Shown here piece by piece: positions 21,230 to 21,983 of a DNA stretch of 21,983 bases (its first letter is position 1; each line of letters opens with the position of its first letter). Source of the DNA: a virus; the IMG/VR virus record IMGVR_UViG_3300033150_001069, positions 1 through 21,983 of that record. One strand, given 5' to 3'. A model generated the notes under the pieces. The model had not been told where the DNA came from, did not search any database, and was given only the letters and a program-made list of their open reading frames with translations. The position numbers and the translations under genes are program-made.

Positions 21230-21686
21230 CGACGTAATGGCGGCCCTTACCAGGGTCGGGGACCAGATGCAGCGTATCATCCTCGCCGAAGGCGAGATCC
21301 GGGCCGCGCAGCAGCGCCACCCGGAAGCTGCCAACCGTATCAACCGCGCATTCATGCTGTGCGCCAAGGGCTCCGTGGCGCTTCGCGCGCCGGAGCGGGC
21401 GTTCCTGCTCCACGTGCGCGAGCTGCTCGACCGGGTGGCCGCGCGCGAGGACACGCGCCCCGCAACGGACGGCGAGCTGATTGCCGTATTCTCGATGGCC
21501 TCGCAGGTCTGCCCGCTCCAGCTTGACGCGGCCTCGGCCTACGTGAAGCTGGGCCGGAAGCACGGGCTCCTGGAGGACGACGGTGTGGTGCTGCCGGAAT
21601 CGTATCCCGGCGCTATTGACGACACGATCGCACGGCTGCGCGCCCAATGGGCCGTTCCAGACCGCGTGCTGGAGGACGACGAATGA
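21216..21686 (+). CDS. Helical operon protein, unknown function
   Basis: The 156-residue protein starts at ATG 21216 (MGALDDVMAALTRVGDQMQR), with GGAGGAG upstream; the longer frame to 21165 is rejected because it overlaps the previous gene and lacks a site. It is mostly helical, with repeated amphipathic segments (IILAEGEIRAAQQRHPEAAN, RAFLLHVRELLDRVAARED, LDAASAYVKLGRKHGLLEDD). The C-terminus is acidic (RVLEDDE). It ends on an ATGA overlap with the next gene through the shared junction sequence. No motif is recognised. Confidence 0.75.
   Translation: MGALDDVMAALTRVGDQMQRIILAEGEIRAAQQRHPEAANRINRAFMLCAKGSVALRAPERAFLLHVRELLDRVAAREDTRPATDGELIAVFSMASQVCPLQLDAASAYVKLGRKHGLLEDDGVVLPESYPGAIDDTIARLRAQWAVPDRVLEDDE
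21671..21685 (+). promoter_or_regulatory. Repeated gene-junction ribosome site, copy 4
   Basis: GGAGGACGACGAATG matches the other copies except that TAATG is GAATG. The upstream frame therefore runs two bases further and stops at TGA inside ATGA. The start of the following gene (ATGAACAC) equals that after copy 3. Confidence 0.75.
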
Positions 21687-21892
21687 ACACCCGCCCCATA
21701 GAGGAACGCCTCGACGACCTGGCGATGGACGCCCTGGCGACAGACTACGCCCTGGGCAACCTGGTGGAGCGTGTGGAGGAACTGGCGCGGGCCGTGCACG
21801 CCCTGCGCAGGCGCGTGGAGAGCCTGGAGCGGGGCATCGCCCGCGCCTCGATTGACCTTTCGGACCTGCGGCGGGGAGGAGGCACACGATGA
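21683..21892 (+). CDS. Small coiled-coil protein
   Basis: The 69-residue protein starts at ATG 21683 (MNTRPIEERLDDLAMDALAT), with the shared GGAGG junction upstream; the in-frame extension to 21647 is rejected. Heptad-spaced Leu, Val and Ile run from about residue 22 to 60 (LGNLVERVEELARAVHALRR, then VESLERGIARASIDLSDLRR), indicating a coiled coil and probable oligomerisation. The end is GGGTR, and the stop overlaps the next start as ATGA. The next gene has a similar helical character. Function unknown. Confidence 0.7.
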   Translation: MNTRPIEERLDDLAMDALATDYALGNLVERVEELARAVHALRRRVESLERGIARASIDLSDLRRGGGTR

Positions 21893-21983
21893 GCGCAACG
21901 TCAGCGATAGACGGGCGCATTGCCCGTATGGCCTGGAAGATTCACCGGCTGGAGCGACGCATCGCCGACCTGACAGAGCAAGC
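21889..21983 (+). CDS. Small helical protein, 3'-truncated by the window edge
   Basis: An ATG at 21889, overlapping the previous stop as ATGA and preceded by GGGGAGGAGG, opens a frame that runs to the window end (31 residues seen). The residues MSATSAIDGRIARMAWKIHR and then LERRIADLTEQ look like another short amphipathic helix. It resembles the preceding coiled-coil gene in layout, so it may be a diverged neighbour or partner. It shows that the operon continues beyond the window. Confidence 0.6.
   Translation, partial: MSATSAIDGRIARMAWKIHRLERRIADLTEQ

Noticed and set aside
1-21983. CRISPR arrays, diversity-generating retroelements, tRNA genes, insertion sequences, integrase and attachment sites
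   Set aside because: I looked for regular repeats, template/variable repeat pairs, cloverleaf patterns, transposase motifs and integrase motifs and saw none that could be supported by eye.

Overview
The window is part of a high-GC tailed double-stranded DNA phage of siphovirus-like (HK97-fold) type, either a free phage genome or a prophage segment. The evidence is a nearly complete, tightly packed head-neck-tail module on the minus strand: terminase, HK97 portal, MuF-type head protein, prohead protease, HK97 capsid, gp6-like connector, head closure, gp10-like neck, tail terminator, tail tube, frameshifted tail chaperones and tape measure. The host cannot be identified. A putative lipoprotein signal peptide and Shine-Dalgarno starts point only to a bacterium. 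No integrase, repressor, endolysin, tRNA, CRISPR array or insertion sequence is visible, so lifestyle is undecided.

Layout: the minus-strand operon is transcribed from about 19.4 kb down to position 1. It opens with a ParB-domain protein, a DNA methyltransferase and a small protein resembling a catalytically disabled SpeD (S-adenosylmethionine decarboxylase). DNA packaging and head genes follow (17.2-9.2 kb): terS, terL (TTG start), portal, a MuF head protein fused to an HExxH metallopeptidase-like domain, a small unknown, a prohead protease with a zinc ribbon, and the major capsid protein. After a strong inverted repeat behind the capsid gene lies an accessory block (9.2-5.4 kb): a two-domain glycosyltransferase, a SAM methyltransferase, a lipoprotein, small membrane proteins including a holin-like one, and two small unknowns. 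The neck and tail genes (5.4-0.6 kb) end in a tape measure protein, and a structural gene runs off the left edge.

A 507-576 bp AT-richer divergent intergenic region (19211 to 19717 or 19786) carries a candidate sigma70-type promoter for each arm, palindromes, a C9/G9 tract and a short direct repeat. To its right is a plus-strand operon of at least seven small genes of unknown function (19.8-22.0 kb). They are joined by overlapping stop/start codons, and four junctions share an almost identical sequence in which the ribosome binding site of the next gene also encodes an acidic C-terminus for the previous one.

The most unusual parts are the capsid-adjacent glycosyltransferase/methyltransferase cassette (possible virion or host-surface glycan modification), the SpeD-like protein lacking the pyruvoyl-forming serine, the MuF-metallopeptidase fusion, and the repeated junction of the small-gene operon. 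All functional calls are from reading the sequence; no database search was run.
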